From Allohahella sp002354735 (GTDB taxonomy: Bacteria; Pseudomonadota; Gammaproteobacteria; Pseudomonadales; Oleiphilaceae), in the NCBI RefSeq assembly GCF_047946665.1, contig NZ_CP172312.1:2728001-2792000 (forward strand): a stretch of DNA of 64,000 nucleotides, read 5' to 3'. Position 1 is the first letter of the stretch; the number at the start of each line of letters is the position of its first letter. This document shows, piece by piece, positions 50,322-60,165 of this stretch. A program made the position numbers and the translations under genes. A model generated the notes under the pieces. It ran no database searches. It was given only the letters and a program-made list of their open reading frames with translations, and was not told the DNA's origin.

Positions 50322-51179
50322 GTGCAAAAGTTTTGGCATGAATTCTTCCTTCTCATCGGCCTGGGAGACAACGCTACCAGCCATAAGGAAAAACTGCTTT
50401 CGGGTATAGGTGCGGCCCTGGGTATGTATGCCATCGTGCTGTTTGGCACTCATTACGCTGGGGCAGAGCAGTCCGTCTGGCTGACTGCATCTATTGGTGC
50501 CTCGGCAGTACTGCTGTTTGCAGCGCCCCACGGGGCATTATCGCAACCTTGGCCCCTTCTGGGCGGTTATCTAGTTTCAGCTATGGTCGGCGTGAGCTGC
50601 CAGCAATTGATAGCCGATAGCGGCCTCGCCCTGTCTGTTGCGGTTGGACTTGCCATCGTTGCCATGCACTATCTTCGATGCCTGCACCCGCCGGGCGGCG
50701 CAGCAGCCTTGCTTGCAGTGACCGGTGGTGCAGGCGTTACCGAGCAGGGTTTCGGTTTCGTACTCATGCCGGTCCTTGCCAATGCCCTCATTCTCATGAC
50801 CGTCGCTGTCGTCTTCAACGCCTTCTTCGCGTGGCGCCGCTATCCTGCCCATCTGGCGCAGCGCCAGCCTCGCCCTGTTATTCGTACGGCCCAGAGAGCC
50901 GCGGTACTTACTGAGGAAGATTTTGCCGCAGCACTGCAGAAAATGGATTCGTTCATAGATGTCACACCAGAGGATCTTCAAACGCTGGTAGAGCTAGCCG
51001 ATGAGCATGCCAGCCGGCGTCTTCGACCGGTGATCAAACCACTGGACACCGTAAAGATGCTCAGAACGCTTTTCAGGAGGGACGCTGAAAATTCGAAGAC
51101 TCGCAAGGCGCAGTCTCTATCCTCGCAAGCTAAAGAGCAGGCCAAGTCCAGCACAGTAGAGGACGACAACGGCGGCTGA
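50322..51179 (+). CDS. HPP-family inner-membrane protein
   Basis: About 285 residues from a GTG at 50322 (VQKFWHEFF); the frame is open to 50238, so the start is uncertain. Four or five membrane helices: LLSGIGAALGMYAIVLF, WLTASIGASAVLLFAAPHGALSQPWPLLGGY, VAVGLAIVAMHYLRCLHPPGGAAALLAV with the HPP motif, and LVPVLANALILMTVAVVFNAFF-type last helix. The C-terminal cytosolic part is charged and includes a CBS-like or helical region (ETPEDLQTLVELADEHASRR-type). HPP proteins are implicated in nitrite or other transport in plants; the bacterial function is open. Divergent from the LysR gene. Confidence 0.8.
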   Translation: MQKFWHEFFLLIGLGDNATSHKEKLLSGIGAALGMYAIVLFGTHYAGAEQSVWLTASIGASAVLLFAAPHGALSQPWPLLGGYLVSAMVGVSCQQLIADSGLALSVAVGLAIVAMHYLRCLHPPGGAAALLAVTGGAGVTEQGFGFVLMPVLANALILMTVAVVFNAFFAWRRYPAHLAQRQPRPVIRTAQRAAVLTEEDFAAALQKMDSFIDVTPEDLQTLVELADEHASRRLRPVIKPLDTVKMLRTLFRRDAENSKTRKAQSLSSQAKEQAKSSTVEDDNGG

Positions 51180-51266
51180 GTCGACGCCCATTTTGCCAAT
51201 TGTTCTATCGCGGCGCCCGGCCAAGTTGGTTAGCACGCCAGACGATTCGATATCTGGCATGACGGG

Positions 51267-53765
51267 CTAAACGAGCAGACGATTCCAGGAACCATATCGT
51301 TCATTAATCGCGCCGCGTCTGATGCTCAGGCCAATAAGTAACGCGCCGCTCACGAAGCTGGTGATCATACCGATGATGTCGGTCTCGTAGACGAATGGCG
51401 TGACAAAGAGCGCCAGGCCCAGTGGAATCAGCAGGAATCTCAGTGGTCGGGCACATTCCGCGAACGCCGTGACCACAACAGTGATTGCCAAGGCACCGAT
51501 CAGATGGTCTGCGTTGGCCATATTACCGGTCTGTCCAATGGTGAGGCGTGTGAGCATCAACCAGAGCCCGACCAGCAGGCAGAGTCCGAGATTCCAGGGT
51601 ATGCGAAGATCACTCAGCATTTCAGCCAGTATTCGGCGAGGCCTTTGCTCAAAATCTTCTTCGATATCGTCGCTTGGTCCATCATCGGTGTCGCCCATGA
51701 AGAAGACTCGAAGCAGTGGGCGCCCTTTTTTCTTCTTGCGCCACAGAAACTGCCCCGTGGCGACGAGCTCATCGACAGAGTACGGGATCTGGATAAGCAT
51801 CGCTGCAGCCGCCAAGAGGCAGAGCGTGCACCAGGTATCGAGCAGAATGGGCTGGATGATGATAAAGAAAATCGAAATGGCGCCCAGCGGAACGATCATG
51901 ATTCCGAACAGTATGACCAGCCAGGGCATCGTGCGCCAGCGTCGGTTCGATCCCATGAGGCCAGTGAGTATTTCGAGGGCGTAGGTCAAGGCACCAAGAC
52001 CTGCATCTGGAACCGGCCACGCCTCAGAAACACGGGAAGTGATTATTTCTTCGGTACCGTTTTTCTCATTATCGAGCGCACCACCGAAGAACGGGTCCCA
52101 GATTCCGTCGATATGGCCAAGCTGATAGGCAGCCAGATATCGGGATATGAGGAAACCAACGACCGCCAGGCCAATTATAGGTGCACGTTGGAACCAACCG
52201 GACGGCGAGTAGGACCATCCTGGAGGAATACTTGGACCAGTCATCAAAGCCACACTGGCAACACCTGGCGTTGGTCGCACAGCAACAGAAAAACCAATAA
52301 TCAGCATGCCGACCAAGGTACCGTTCATATAGGCAGCTGCTGTCGGCGCCCAGAAGGCTAGCGGTGCGAACAGGACCCACAGTCCTATTGCGGCGCTGAC
52401 CCACCGCAAGGCACTCAGCCGATGCGATAACGACAGGGTGGCGAAGAGCAGCAGGCCAGCGCCCGAAGCCATATCGCTGGTGATCATTGCCGAAGATTGA
52501 TACCCCAGGGTAAACGGCGCGGTGATCAACCAGCAGGCCAGCGCCATGTTGATGAAATGCGCCCAGAGACTGCGCCTGTGCTGTGCACGATATTTTTTGT
52601 CGTACTCACTCCGCAGTGTTTCCGCATTGCGATCCTTTTCTTCTGCAGTCTCGACACGGTCGGGCGGTGTGATGCCGTTGCGCTTGTACCAGCTGAAAGG
52701 ATCCTTTTTAAGGTTCTCGGTCAGTGCTTCCAATCCATAGTAGATCTTGTGCTTCGGCGCCCAGCCGAGCTGGGCCTTCGCCTTGCGGATATCGAGATCG
52801 TAGTGATCGGAAGCAAGTTCGATCATGAATGGCCGGATGAAAGGTTTTTCGCCTTGATCGATCGCATCCGGCACCACTGGCTCTGCCTTGACCTGCAACC
52901 AGGCACCAGGCTTTGCGATCAGCTCTGGCACCACCATGGTCTGCCATTGCGCCTCGCCGAACAGTAGTTCCCCTATTCGGTTCTGCAAAGCCTGATAGCT
53001 CATCACTGAATCTTCACCGATCAGGATACTGCCGTTCTGCTCCAATTCGTTACGCCGCTCGATGACCCGAATGAAGGCGTCGATCATATCCTCCTGATGC
53101 AGGAAAGCCTGCCCTGTCATCAGGTCTCCGGAGTAGACATGGCTCTTGAGAGCTTTCTCATAGATGCGCGCAATTTGCTGGCTGAGCGTGGGCACCGCCG
53201 ATTCGTCATCGTAGAGGCCTGCGAGCCGCAGCAGGGTATAAGGTATGTTGCCGTGCTCCTGTTCGATTACGGCCTCGGTCTCAGCTTTCGACTCAGGATA
53301 GGCCCAGCCCGGAGCGAGCGGTGTGGTTTCGTCGATCTTCTTGCCGGGCACGGCAGGCTGATGCACTAGCATGGTCGAAGCGTAAAGAAATCTTTCGACT
53401 TTGAAACCTTGCAGCGCCTTAAGAAGATTGCGCGTCCCCTGAACGTTCACCTCGTCGTAGAGCGGGCTCTTCTTTCCGGTAAAATCGAAATAAGCGGCAA
53501 GGTGAATGACGGCGGCGAGATATTCTCCATGGGCCTCGATGATCTTGTTCATCGCCAGCTGGATGGACTCGGGATTGGTCAAATCACATTCAAGCACCCG
53601 GTCCGCCGGACGTTTCTCGTCTCCCGGCCCGCTGCGATCCAGACCGATAACATGGTACTCTTTCTGGAAGACTTTGCTGAGTGCGGTGCCAATTCGGCCA
53701 CTCGCACCTGTGATAAGAATTCGGGGCTTGTTCGCTTCTTTCGGAGCGTTCTCCTGCGTTTCCAC
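51267..53765 (-). CDS. NAD-dependent epimerase/SPW-repeat/VKOR fusion protein
   Basis: 832 residues, GTG start with GGGAGAG upstream. Residues 10-350: SDR-type epimerase fold with ITGASGRIGTALSKVF, VIHLAAYFDFTG and YASTMLVHQP; the typical YxxxK appears as YPESKAE. Residues about 395-500: membrane helices of SPW-repeat type (HFINMALACWLITAPF, GLWVLFAPLAFWAP). Residues about 510-720: further helices, with LDTWCTLCLLAAAAMLIQIPY matching the CxxC active helix of vitamin K epoxide reductase-like enzymes. C-terminal helices follow. This joins nucleotide-sugar or lipid chemistry to quinone-linked thiol oxidation in one membrane protein. The second loop Cys pair of VKOR is not evident. Confidence 0.85.
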   Translation of the reverse strand: METQENAPKEANKPRILITGASGRIGTALSKVFQKEYHVIGLDRSGPGDEKRPADRVLECDLTNPESIQLAMNKIIEAHGEYLAAVIHLAAYFDFTGKKSPLYDEVNVQGTRNLLKALQGFKVERFLYASTMLVHQPAVPGKKIDETTPLAPGWAYPESKAETEAVIEQEHGNIPYTLLRLAGLYDDESAVPTLSQQIARIYEKALKSHVYSGDLMTGQAFLHQEDMIDAFIRVIERRNELEQNGSILIGEDSVMSYQALQNRIGELLFGEAQWQTMVVPELIAKPGAWLQVKAEPVVPDAIDQGEKPFIRPFMIELASDHYDLDIRKAKAQLGWAPKHKIYYGLEALTENLKKDPFSWYKRNGITPPDRVETAEEKDRNAETLRSEYDKKYRAQHRRSLWAHFINMALACWLITAPFTLGYQSSAMITSDMASGAGLLLFATLSLSHRLSALRWVSAAIGLWVLFAPLAFWAPTAAAYMNGTLVGMLIIGFSVAVRPTPGVASVALMTGPSIPPGWSYSPSGWFQRAPIIGLAVVGFLISRYLAAYQLGHIDGIWDPFFGGALDNEKNGTEEIITSRVSEAWPVPDAGLGALTYALEILTGLMGSNRRWRTMPWLVILFGIMIVPLGAISIFFIIIQPILLDTWCTLCLLAAAAMLIQIPYSVDELVATGQFLWRKKKKGRPLLRVFFMGDTDDGPSDDIEEDFEQRPRRILAEMLSDLRIPWNLGLCLLVGLWLMLTRLTIGQTGNMANADHLIGALAITVVVTAFAECARPLRFLLIPLGLALFVTPFVYETDIIGMITSFVSGALLIGLSIRRGAINERYGSWNRLLV

Positions 53766-53916
53766 GGGCTCTCCCTATTCCGCACGCCTACAGCTGGTGC
53801 TGGCGCCACTGGCGACAGTATGGCCTGGCGTTCTATGGTAGCTTGAATCGTGAAGTGTCTACGGCGCCAGTCTCGCAGTAGTTCCCCCCTTGCCGACAGT
53901 GATTTGCAGACCCAAC

Positions 53917-56478
53917 ATGCCAGACCAGCACTTACCCATTAACGCCATACTTGCCGATGTACTCGCTTCGCTCAGGCAGCAGCATCGTGTCGTCGTGCAG
54001 GCGCCGCCTGGTGCAGGTAAGACCACGGCCATCCCGATCGCCTTGCTGAATAGCAATTGGTTGTCCGGCCGCATCATTTTGATCCAGCCCCGGCGTCTGG
54101 CGGCTTTTGCGGCAGCCAACCGAATGGCAAGCATGCTCGCAGAACCGGTCGGACAGACGATCGGCTATCGTACGCGACATGACAGCGCTGTTTCGAAGGC
54201 GACCAGGGTCGAAGTCGTCACCGATGGGATTTTTTTGCGCTGGATTCAGAACGACCCGGCGCTGGAGGGCGTGTCTGCGGTGCTGTTCGACGAGTTCCAC
54301 GAGCGCACCGTTGCAATGGACCTGAGCCTGGCTTTTGCAGTTGAGTCACAACTGGCGCTGCGGGAGTCAGCTGATCCTCTATACCTGCTGGTCATGTCGG
54401 CCACACTGGACGGACGCCAGTTTTCGGAGTGGCTGGAGGCACCATTCCATGAGTCCGCGGGCCGCCTGTTTCCGGTTGAAGTTCGCCACCGGCCAAGCGC
54501 TTCGAGAATACCTGTCGGTCAACATGTTTCCCAGGTGATTCTGCAGGCATTGGCTGCTGATCCTGGTGATGCGCTGGTTTTCCTGCCTGGCTTCCGCGAG
54601 ATCAATCAGGTCAGACGAACGCTGCTTGAGTCTTTGCCGTCGGCTACTGTTTTGCATAGCCTCCATGCGTCGCTGCCACAGTCAGAGCAGCTGGCAGCGC
54701 TTCGACCGGCGCCCGCGGGTCAACGAAAAGTCGTATTGTCGACCAACATTGCTGAAACCAGCGTGACCATTGAAGGGATCCGCATCGTCGTCGACAGTGG
54801 CCTGGCGCGCGTCTCACGCTACGACGAGCGGCGAGGTCTCGATACGCTCGAAACCCGAAAGATCTCTCTGGCCTCTGCCCGACAGCGAGAGGGTCGAGCT
54901 GGACGGATGGCACCTGGTGTCTGCTATCGGCTATGGAGCAATGCCGACGAAGCCACCATGAGCCTATTCGATGAGCCGGATATCCTCACTTCCGATCTGG
55001 TGCCAGTTGCGCTCGAACTCGCCAAATGGGGGCTGACCGCCTTTGATGAATTCAGCTTGCCCAGTCAGCCGAAACCGGTGGCGTGGCAAGCCGCACGCGG
55101 CATCCTTCACGATCTTGGCGCCATCGAAGCTGATGGTGGTCTGACGCCACAGGGTAGCCGGCTTGCCGATCTTGGCATGCATCCGCGCCTGGGCCAGCTT
55201 TTGTTGAGCCATCGTGATGACGAGCTGGCTTCGGCAGCGCTGGCCTGCGCCGCACTACTATCCGAAGGCGATCCACTGCGTTTTCCAGGTGAGGCGCCAC
55301 ATAGCGACATCCGCCTGCGACTGGCCCTCTGGCAGCGTTCACCTAGCTTCGGTGTGCTCCAGCGATCCACCTGGCAGAGTCTTCAGAAGATTATCAAGCA
55401 GCTGGCGCGAAGAACCAGCATCGACTGGAGTCCCCAATCGGCCGATCTGGAGGGGATTGCTGAAGCGCTCGCGCAAGCGTGGCCAGACCGGGTGGCCCAG
55501 CTCCGCGAAAACAGTGCGACGCGGTATCGAATGGCAGATGGCCGCGGTGTAAGGCTTCATAACGAGGATAGTCTGGCGGGCAGCGCATACCTGGTCGTGC
55601 TGGATACCTCCGGTCAGGCGGGCGGCAGTCTCGGCAACGGTCGTCACGGCGAAAGTCAGGCACGAGAACTCACCATAGCGCTAGCGTGCGCGCTCAGTAG
55701 GCGTCAACTCGAAAGCGCATTGGCACCGTTATTCGTGCGACGTGAGCATATCGCCTGGAATCGGCAGCGTCAGACAGTGGAGGTGGAAAGTCAGCAGACG
55801 CTCGGCGAGCTGGTGATCAGCGCACAGCCTATGCAGCGCCCGTGGCCGCTGGCGGTTGCCTCTGAAGTCAAGCAACAGCTGCTGCGTCAGCTCGCAGTTG
55901 AGAATTGCGCCCAGCTACCATGGAACGAGGCGACCCGACAGCTTCGAGCCCGGCTGCAGTGGCTGCATCAGCAGCACCCTGAACAGTGGCCGGATATGAG
56001 CGACCGTGCCCTGCTGCAGAGTCCCGAGGTTCTGGATGAGTGGCTCGGCCCTGACCTGGATCAGGCCTCAGGCTTTGCTTCTCTAGGCCGGCTCGACCTG
56101 ACCTCAGCCCTTAAGCGGCGTCTCGATTGGTCACAATGGACTCTGGTCGACCAGATCGCGCCGGCATCAATGGCTCTGGACAATGGTCAGGTCGTGGCAC
56201 TCGACTTCAGTGAAGAGCGAGGACCGGTAATGCGAGTGCGCCTGCAGGCGCTGTTCGGACTGAAGCAGCACCCAAGGCTGCCAAACGGCGCACCTGTGCT
56301 CGTGGAACTGCTTTCGCCGGCTCAACGACCATTGCAGCTAACCAGTGATCTTCCCGGCTTCTGGAGCGGCAGCTACCGAGAGGTGGCAAAGGAAATGCGC
56401 GGGCGCTACCCAAAACATCCCTGGCCTGATGATCCAGCCAATGCGCCACCCACCACACGCGCGAAACCCCGGCGTTGA
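53917..56478 (+). CDS. hrpB: ATP-dependent RNA helicase HrpB
   Basis: 853 residues from MPDQHLPINAIL; a TTG nine codons earlier is open. DEAH helicase: motif I QAPPGAGKTTAIPIALL, motif II LFDEFHERTVAMDLSLA, motif III VMSATLDG, motif V VLSTNIAETSVTIEG, motif VI QREGRAGRMAPGVCYRLW. A winged helix and ratchet region follow, then the HrpB C-terminal domain (RLDWSQWTLVDQIAPASMALDNGQ, RPLQLTSDLPGFWSGSY). The length fits (E. coli HrpB 809-824). Its cellular role is poorly defined. Divergent from the epimerase fusion. Confidence 0.95.
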   Translation: MPDQHLPINAILADVLASLRQQHRVVVQAPPGAGKTTAIPIALLNSNWLSGRIILIQPRRLAAFAAANRMASMLAEPVGQTIGYRTRHDSAVSKATRVEVVTDGIFLRWIQNDPALEGVSAVLFDEFHERTVAMDLSLAFAVESQLALRESADPLYLLVMSATLDGRQFSEWLEAPFHESAGRLFPVEVRHRPSASRIPVGQHVSQVILQALAADPGDALVFLPGFREINQVRRTLLESLPSATVLHSLHASLPQSEQLAALRPAPAGQRKVVLSTNIAETSVTIEGIRIVVDSGLARVSRYDERRGLDTLETRKISLASARQREGRAGRMAPGVCYRLWSNADEATMSLFDEPDILTSDLVPVALELAKWGLTAFDEFSLPSQPKPVAWQAARGILHDLGAIEADGGLTPQGSRLADLGMHPRLGQLLLSHRDDELASAALACAALLSEGDPLRFPGEAPHSDIRLRLALWQRSPSFGVLQRSTWQSLQKIIKQLARRTSIDWSPQSADLEGIAEALAQAWPDRVAQLRENSATRYRMADGRGVRLHNEDSLAGSAYLVVLDTSGQAGGSLGNGRHGESQARELTIALACALSRRQLESALAPLFVRREHIAWNRQRQTVEVESQQTLGELVISAQPMQRPWPLAVASEVKQQLLRQLAVENCAQLPWNEATRQLRARLQWLHQQHPEQWPDMSDRALLQSPEVLDEWLGPDLDQASGFASLGRLDLTSALKRRLDWSQWTLVDQIAPASMALDNGQVVALDFSEERGPVMRVRLQALFGLKQHPRLPNGAPVLVELLSPAQRPLQLTSDLPGFWSGSYREVAKEMRGRYPKHPWPDDPANAPPTTRAKPRR

Positions 56479-56598
56479 GAACTGCACCGCAATTCTGAAA
56501 TTCGCCGGCCGTACCCCGAATTCCTGCCAGCTTCGGCATCGTGTTACGCGCTATGCTTAAGGTCGAATTCTTCAGGATGCTGCCGCAGCAGAGCCATT

Positions 56599-57564
56599 AT
56601 GTTCAGACACCTTCTCTTGCCGATGACTCTGTTCGCCAGTCTCACTCTCGGCGCCTGTTCTGGCATGACAGGCCCGGAAACCAGCGATCTCGCTGAGGCC
56701 AGTGCACGGCAGAGCAAAACCGGCCCCGCCACTGTGCAAGTCGAAAGGACGCTCAAGCGCAAGGTCGCCATAGCACGCTTCACCGATGAAACCCGACATC
56801 GTAATGCCTCTGCGCTCGACCAGAATGATGAGCAGGCAGGCAAGCAGACGATGGCAATGCTATCGCGCCGACTCAGCCAGACCGGCAAGTTCATGATGGT
56901 AGAACGTTCGGACCTCACGACCGCAGCTGCAGAGAAGGGATACCCTGGCGCCCAACAACAGCTGATTGGTGCTGATTATCTCATTGTTGGCTCGATCTCC
57001 GAGTTCGGCCGCTCGGCCGAGAGCGAAGTGGGCATGTTCAGCCGCAACAAGATTCAGACAGCTCGTGCCAAAGTCGACGTGCGGCTGATTGACGTCAGGA
57101 CTGGCCAGATCATCTTTTCACAAGAGGCCAGTGGTGAGGCGTCTGCTGAGGTCAATACGACTGGAGCCGGTCAGAAGGCTGCCTACGATGCATCACTCGA
57201 CGACAAGGCCATTGCCGCCGCGCTTGGTCAGCTCCTCAACCCTCTGGTGAACAATCTCCTGGACCAGCCCTGGCGTGCACCACTCATCGGTGAACAGGAC
57301 GGCATGTATATGCTTGCAGGCGGTCAGTCTCAGGGCATTGCAGTGGGCGACGAGTTCAAGCTGATGATTGCCGGCCAGATAGTCAGGAGTCCACAATCGG
57401 GTATACTGCTCGAGCTACCAGGCAAGCAGATTGGCACTGTGAAAGTGGAGTCCTTTTCCACCCAGGGCGACAAAGAGGTGTCGCTTGCCTCCGTGGTGTC
57501 TGGGCGGGTCGACGCCAGCAATCTGTCCAAGCTCTATGTCGTCAGCGCTCGGCCAGCGTCTTGA
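56599..57564 (+). CDS. CsgG/HfaB-like lipoprotein
   Basis: 321 residues with a lipobox (LTLGACSG). The CsgG-like domain covers about 50-230: KRKVAIARFTDETRHRNASA, MAMLSRRLSQTGKFMMVERSDL, LIGADYLIVGSISEFGRS, ARAKVDVRLIDVRTGQIIFS. A further C-terminal beta domain follows (GIAVGDEFKLMIAGQIVR). CsgG forms outer-membrane secretion channels, but many relatives have other envelope roles, for example PBP activation. No curli or holdfast genes are nearby. 120 bp after hrpB with GCAGCAGAG before the ATG. Confidence 0.85.
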   Translation: MFRHLLLPMTLFASLTLGACSGMTGPETSDLAEASARQSKTGPATVQVERTLKRKVAIARFTDETRHRNASALDQNDEQAGKQTMAMLSRRLSQTGKFMMVERSDLTTAAAEKGYPGAQQQLIGADYLIVGSISEFGRSAESEVGMFSRNKIQTARAKVDVRLIDVRTGQIIFSQEASGEASAEVNTTGAGQKAAYDASLDDKAIAAALGQLLNPLVNNLLDQPWRAPLIGEQDGMYMLAGGQSQGIAVGDEFKLMIAGQIVRSPQSGILLELPGKQIGTVKVESFSTQGDKEVSLASVVSGRVDASNLSKLYVVSARPAS

Positions 57565-57712
57565 GTGTGAGCGCTTTCAATTAGCCAGGGTTGCCCCCAG
57601 CACACATGAGCCAAACCCGTCTACCGAGTTGAGCCTGTAAAAATGTACATGTGCATGGAACCTTGGGGTTGAACCATTTAGAGTGTGGATTCTGGTGAAG
57701 GAGGAATAAGAC

Positions 57713-58957
57713 GTGACTGACGTGCTGAAGGACTGCGGCGCACATCTGAATGCTCGACTAGATGTCATTATAGAGAAGTGGTTCGAGGCCTGTAAGCAGG
57801 ACGACGCGCTGGGCATCATCGTTACCAAGCTCTCGCGGAAAGCATTTCTTGACGATATTCCCGATGCCATCGAGGGCTTGGCCAAAACGATAGCCTGCGG
57901 CGACCATGCTTTTTTCGCGCCTGACGCCAAGGTGCTCGATCTTCACAGTCAGCATCGCTGGAAGCAGGGCTTCAGTCTCAGGCAACTCATCCGCGACTGG
58001 GGTAACCTCAACAAGATACTCATCAACGAACTTGACGCGTTTTTCCACGAGCATCATCAGGCGGATCACGCGGCGCGTGCGCTCGTGTTCACCAGGTTTG
58101 CAGACTTCATCAAGAATGCCCTGAGCGAAAGTGTTCGATGTTTCGAGGCATTACGCCAACGAGAGGCCGGTGGTGTCGCCAATGAACTGCAGGCGATCCA
58201 TGATCAGTTCGAAGAGGCCACCCATTCGCGGTCGCAACTTTTGCGTGAGGCCACACACGATCTGCGGGGAGGCTTGTCCGCCATTGCAGGCGCCACTGCC
58301 GTTCTCAAAGTTTCCGAACAGCCGAACAAGGTGTTTGGCGACGCGCTGGAAAGCCTCGAACGTGGCGTGGCATCGGTCAAGGCCATGCTGGACTCCCTGC
58401 TCGATCTGTCCCGTCTGGAATCTGGTGAAGACCAGGCCCAGCTGAAATCGGTCGATATTGCTGAGACGCTGACGAGACTCGCCGAGGAGTATCGGCCTGT
58501 TGCGCACGGCAAGCATCTGAAACTTTCGACCTCCGGCGAGCATTCGCTCATCGTCGAGACTGACGCGGAGAAGATTCGTCGGATTGTGCAGAATATCCTG
58601 ATCAATGCGCTCACGTACACGCTGGAAGGTGAGGTGAACCTGGCGTGGTATCTTGAGCGGGAACAGGAACGCTGGGCCATCGAAATCAGTGATTCAGGTC
58701 CTGGCATCGACTGTACTCACCCAACCTCATTGGCTCACGAGCTGGAAACGGATAAACCAATCCGAAAACCAGCTGGCGCGTTCTCGGGAGAAGGCATAGG
58801 TCTGACCATTGTGAAGAGACTCTGTGAAGCCCTTGGCGCCAGCATTCAGGTCAGATCAGCGCCTGCAGACGGCACCAGATTCACCATCCATTTCCCGCTC
58901 AGCTATGACCGGCCCGGCCTGGAGGCGTCAGAGCAGGCGCCCCCCGCAAAACCTTGA
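57713..58957 (+). CDS. cytosolic sensor histidine kinase with RsbRD-type N-terminus
   Basis: 414 residues, GTG start with AAGGAGGAA. Residues about 10-150 form an RsbRD_N-like four-helix domain (VIIEKWFEACKQDD, FSLRQLIRDWGNLNKILI). Then H-box REATHDLRGGLSAIAGAT, N-box IVQNILINALTYT, G-box IEISDSGPGIDC and GEGIGLTIVKRLCEALGA. There are no membrane helices. RsbRD domains are globin-like sensors, so a small ligand may be sensed. No response regulator is next to it; its partner must be elsewhere. It overlaps the DMT transporter by four bases. Confidence 0.88.
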   Translation: MTDVLKDCGAHLNARLDVIIEKWFEACKQDDALGIIVTKLSRKAFLDDIPDAIEGLAKTIACGDHAFFAPDAKVLDLHSQHRWKQGFSLRQLIRDWGNLNKILINELDAFFHEHHQADHAARALVFTRFADFIKNALSESVRCFEALRQREAGGVANELQAIHDQFEEATHSRSQLLREATHDLRGGLSAIAGATAVLKVSEQPNKVFGDALESLERGVASVKAMLDSLLDLSRLESGEDQAQLKSVDIAETLTRLAEEYRPVAHGKHLKLSTSGEHSLIVETDAEKIRRIVQNILINALTYTLEGEVNLAWYLEREQERWAIEISDSGPGIDCTHPTSLAHELETDKPIRKPAGAFSGEGIGLTIVKRLCEALGASIQVRSAPADGTRFTIHFPLSYDRPGLEASEQAPPAKP

Positions 58958-59871
58958 ATCGCTTTGCCAGGACTGGCTTACAACAGGATGACCATCGCAC
59001 AGGCGTCACGCTAGCCGCTATTGGAATGTTTGTTCTCAGTTTCGATGCTTTGCTCGTGCGACTCGCCGACGTGGCCGCCTGGGACATCGTCTTCTGGCGT
59101 GGTTGGCTGGTGTGTCTGGCACTCACGATTTATCTGGTTGCCGCGCGTCAGCTGTCGCAAATCCGGCTGCTGAAGCAATTCTGGGTCGCCACACTCGTCA
59201 TCGCTGCCCTGTATGCACTGGGCTCCTCTCTTTTCGTGTTCTCCATCAAACTGACCAAGGTAGCCAACACCGTACTTATTCTCAGCTGCACGCCCTTCTG
59301 TGCCGCACTTTTCTCCTGGTTTATCCTGGGCGAGCGGATTCGCCTGCGCACGGTCATTGCGACGCTGGCGGCGACCACGGGCATCGTGGTGGTTTTTGCT
59401 GGTGCGGCGGGTTTCGGTGACGGTCTCCATGATGTAGTCGGCAGCTTTTTGGCCCTGCTGATTGCATTGATCACCGGGCTGACGCTGACATTGCTCAGGA
59501 AGTATGCGGCCCTGCCACTCATTCCCATTCTGGCATTGAGCGGGGCGGTCGCCGGCCTGCTCGCCCTGCCCTTTGCAGATCCTCTTGGCACTGAAGCTGA
59601 GAGCCTCGGTTGGCTCATGGTGATGGGTCTGGTGCAGATCCCGATCGCCTGGATTTGCGCGTTGACGGCCACCCGGTATATTCCTGCGCCGGAAGTGAGC
59701 CTTTTTCTCCTCATAGAGACCGTACTCGGGCCAGTCTGGGTCTGGCTGGTGCTGGGCGAGATTATCCCACCACTTACCCTGTTTGGCGGAATTTTCATAC
59801 TGGGCGCGGTGTGCATACACGCCTGGCTAGGCATGAGGGAAACCCTGCAGGGCCAGCCGACCCTCAGTTAG
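58954..59871 (+). CDS. DMT-superfamily (EamA) transporter
   Basis: 305 residues from a TTG that overlaps the kinase stop (TTGA), the only start that keeps the first helix. Ten helices in two EamA halves: LAAIGMFVLSFDALLVRLADV, RGWLVCLALTIYLVA, NTVLILSCTPFCAALFSWFILGERI and in the second half SLFLLIETVLGPVWVWLVLGE. Exporters of this family move metabolites such as amino acids or nucleosides; substrate unknown. Coupled translation with a sensor kinase is unusual and may mean joint regulation. Confidence 0.88.
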   Translation: MNRFARTGLQQDDHRTGVTLAAIGMFVLSFDALLVRLADVAAWDIVFWRGWLVCLALTIYLVAARQLSQIRLLKQFWVATLVIAALYALGSSLFVFSIKLTKVANTVLILSCTPFCAALFSWFILGERIRLRTVIATLAATTGIVVVFAGAAGFGDGLHDVVGSFLALLIALITGLTLTLLRKYAALPLIPILALSGAVAGLLALPFADPLGTEAESLGWLMVMGLVQIPIAWICALTATRYIPAPEVSLFLLIETVLGPVWVWLVLGEIIPPLTLFGGIFILGAVCIHAWLGMRETLQGQPTLS

Positions 59872-59874
59872 GTA

Positions 59875-60165
59875 TCAGGAGTGCGTGTAGTCAGAAACAG
59901 CCTTGAGCTTTGCGGCCCTGGTCCAGCGCTTGACTGCATACTCCCGTTTACAGGCTGCAGCGCGGTCTGGCTGCAACTCCAGCCAGACAAGTTGCGCCGG
60001 ACGCCTTGAGCGGGTGTATCTCGCGCCGAGCCGGTCTGACTCGTTATGCTCCGATTCACGTCGCTGCCAGTCTGTGGTGATGCCAGTGTAGAACGTGCCA
60101 TCAGCACACCTCAGCATATACACATACCAGGCTCTATCGACCGCTACACTCAAGGACTCAACCAC
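59875..60165 (-). CDS. GIY-YIG nuclease family protein
   Basis: 96 residues from a GTG overlapping the gph stop by eight bases (the longer open frame only shadows gph). GIY-YIG domain: WYVYMLRCADGTFYTGITTD, RRESEHN, ARYTRSRRPAQLVWLE and KREYAVKRWTRAAKLKAV. The catalytic Tyr, Arg and later Glu positions are present (E in REYAVK). Members of this short UPF0213-like group are stand-alone and of unknown function. Convergent with the DMT gene. Confidence 0.9.
   Translation of the reverse strand: MVESLSVAVDRAWYVYMLRCADGTFYTGITTDWQRRESEHNESDRLGARYTRSRRPAQLVWLELQPDRAAACKREYAVKRWTRAAKLKAVSDYTHS

Noticed and set aside
51504..52361. 285-codon plus-strand frame
   Set aside because: Antisense to the epimerase-SPW-VKOR fusion; highly charged composition without domains.
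59011..59820. 269-codon minus-strand frame
   Set aside because: Antisense shadow of the DMT transporter.
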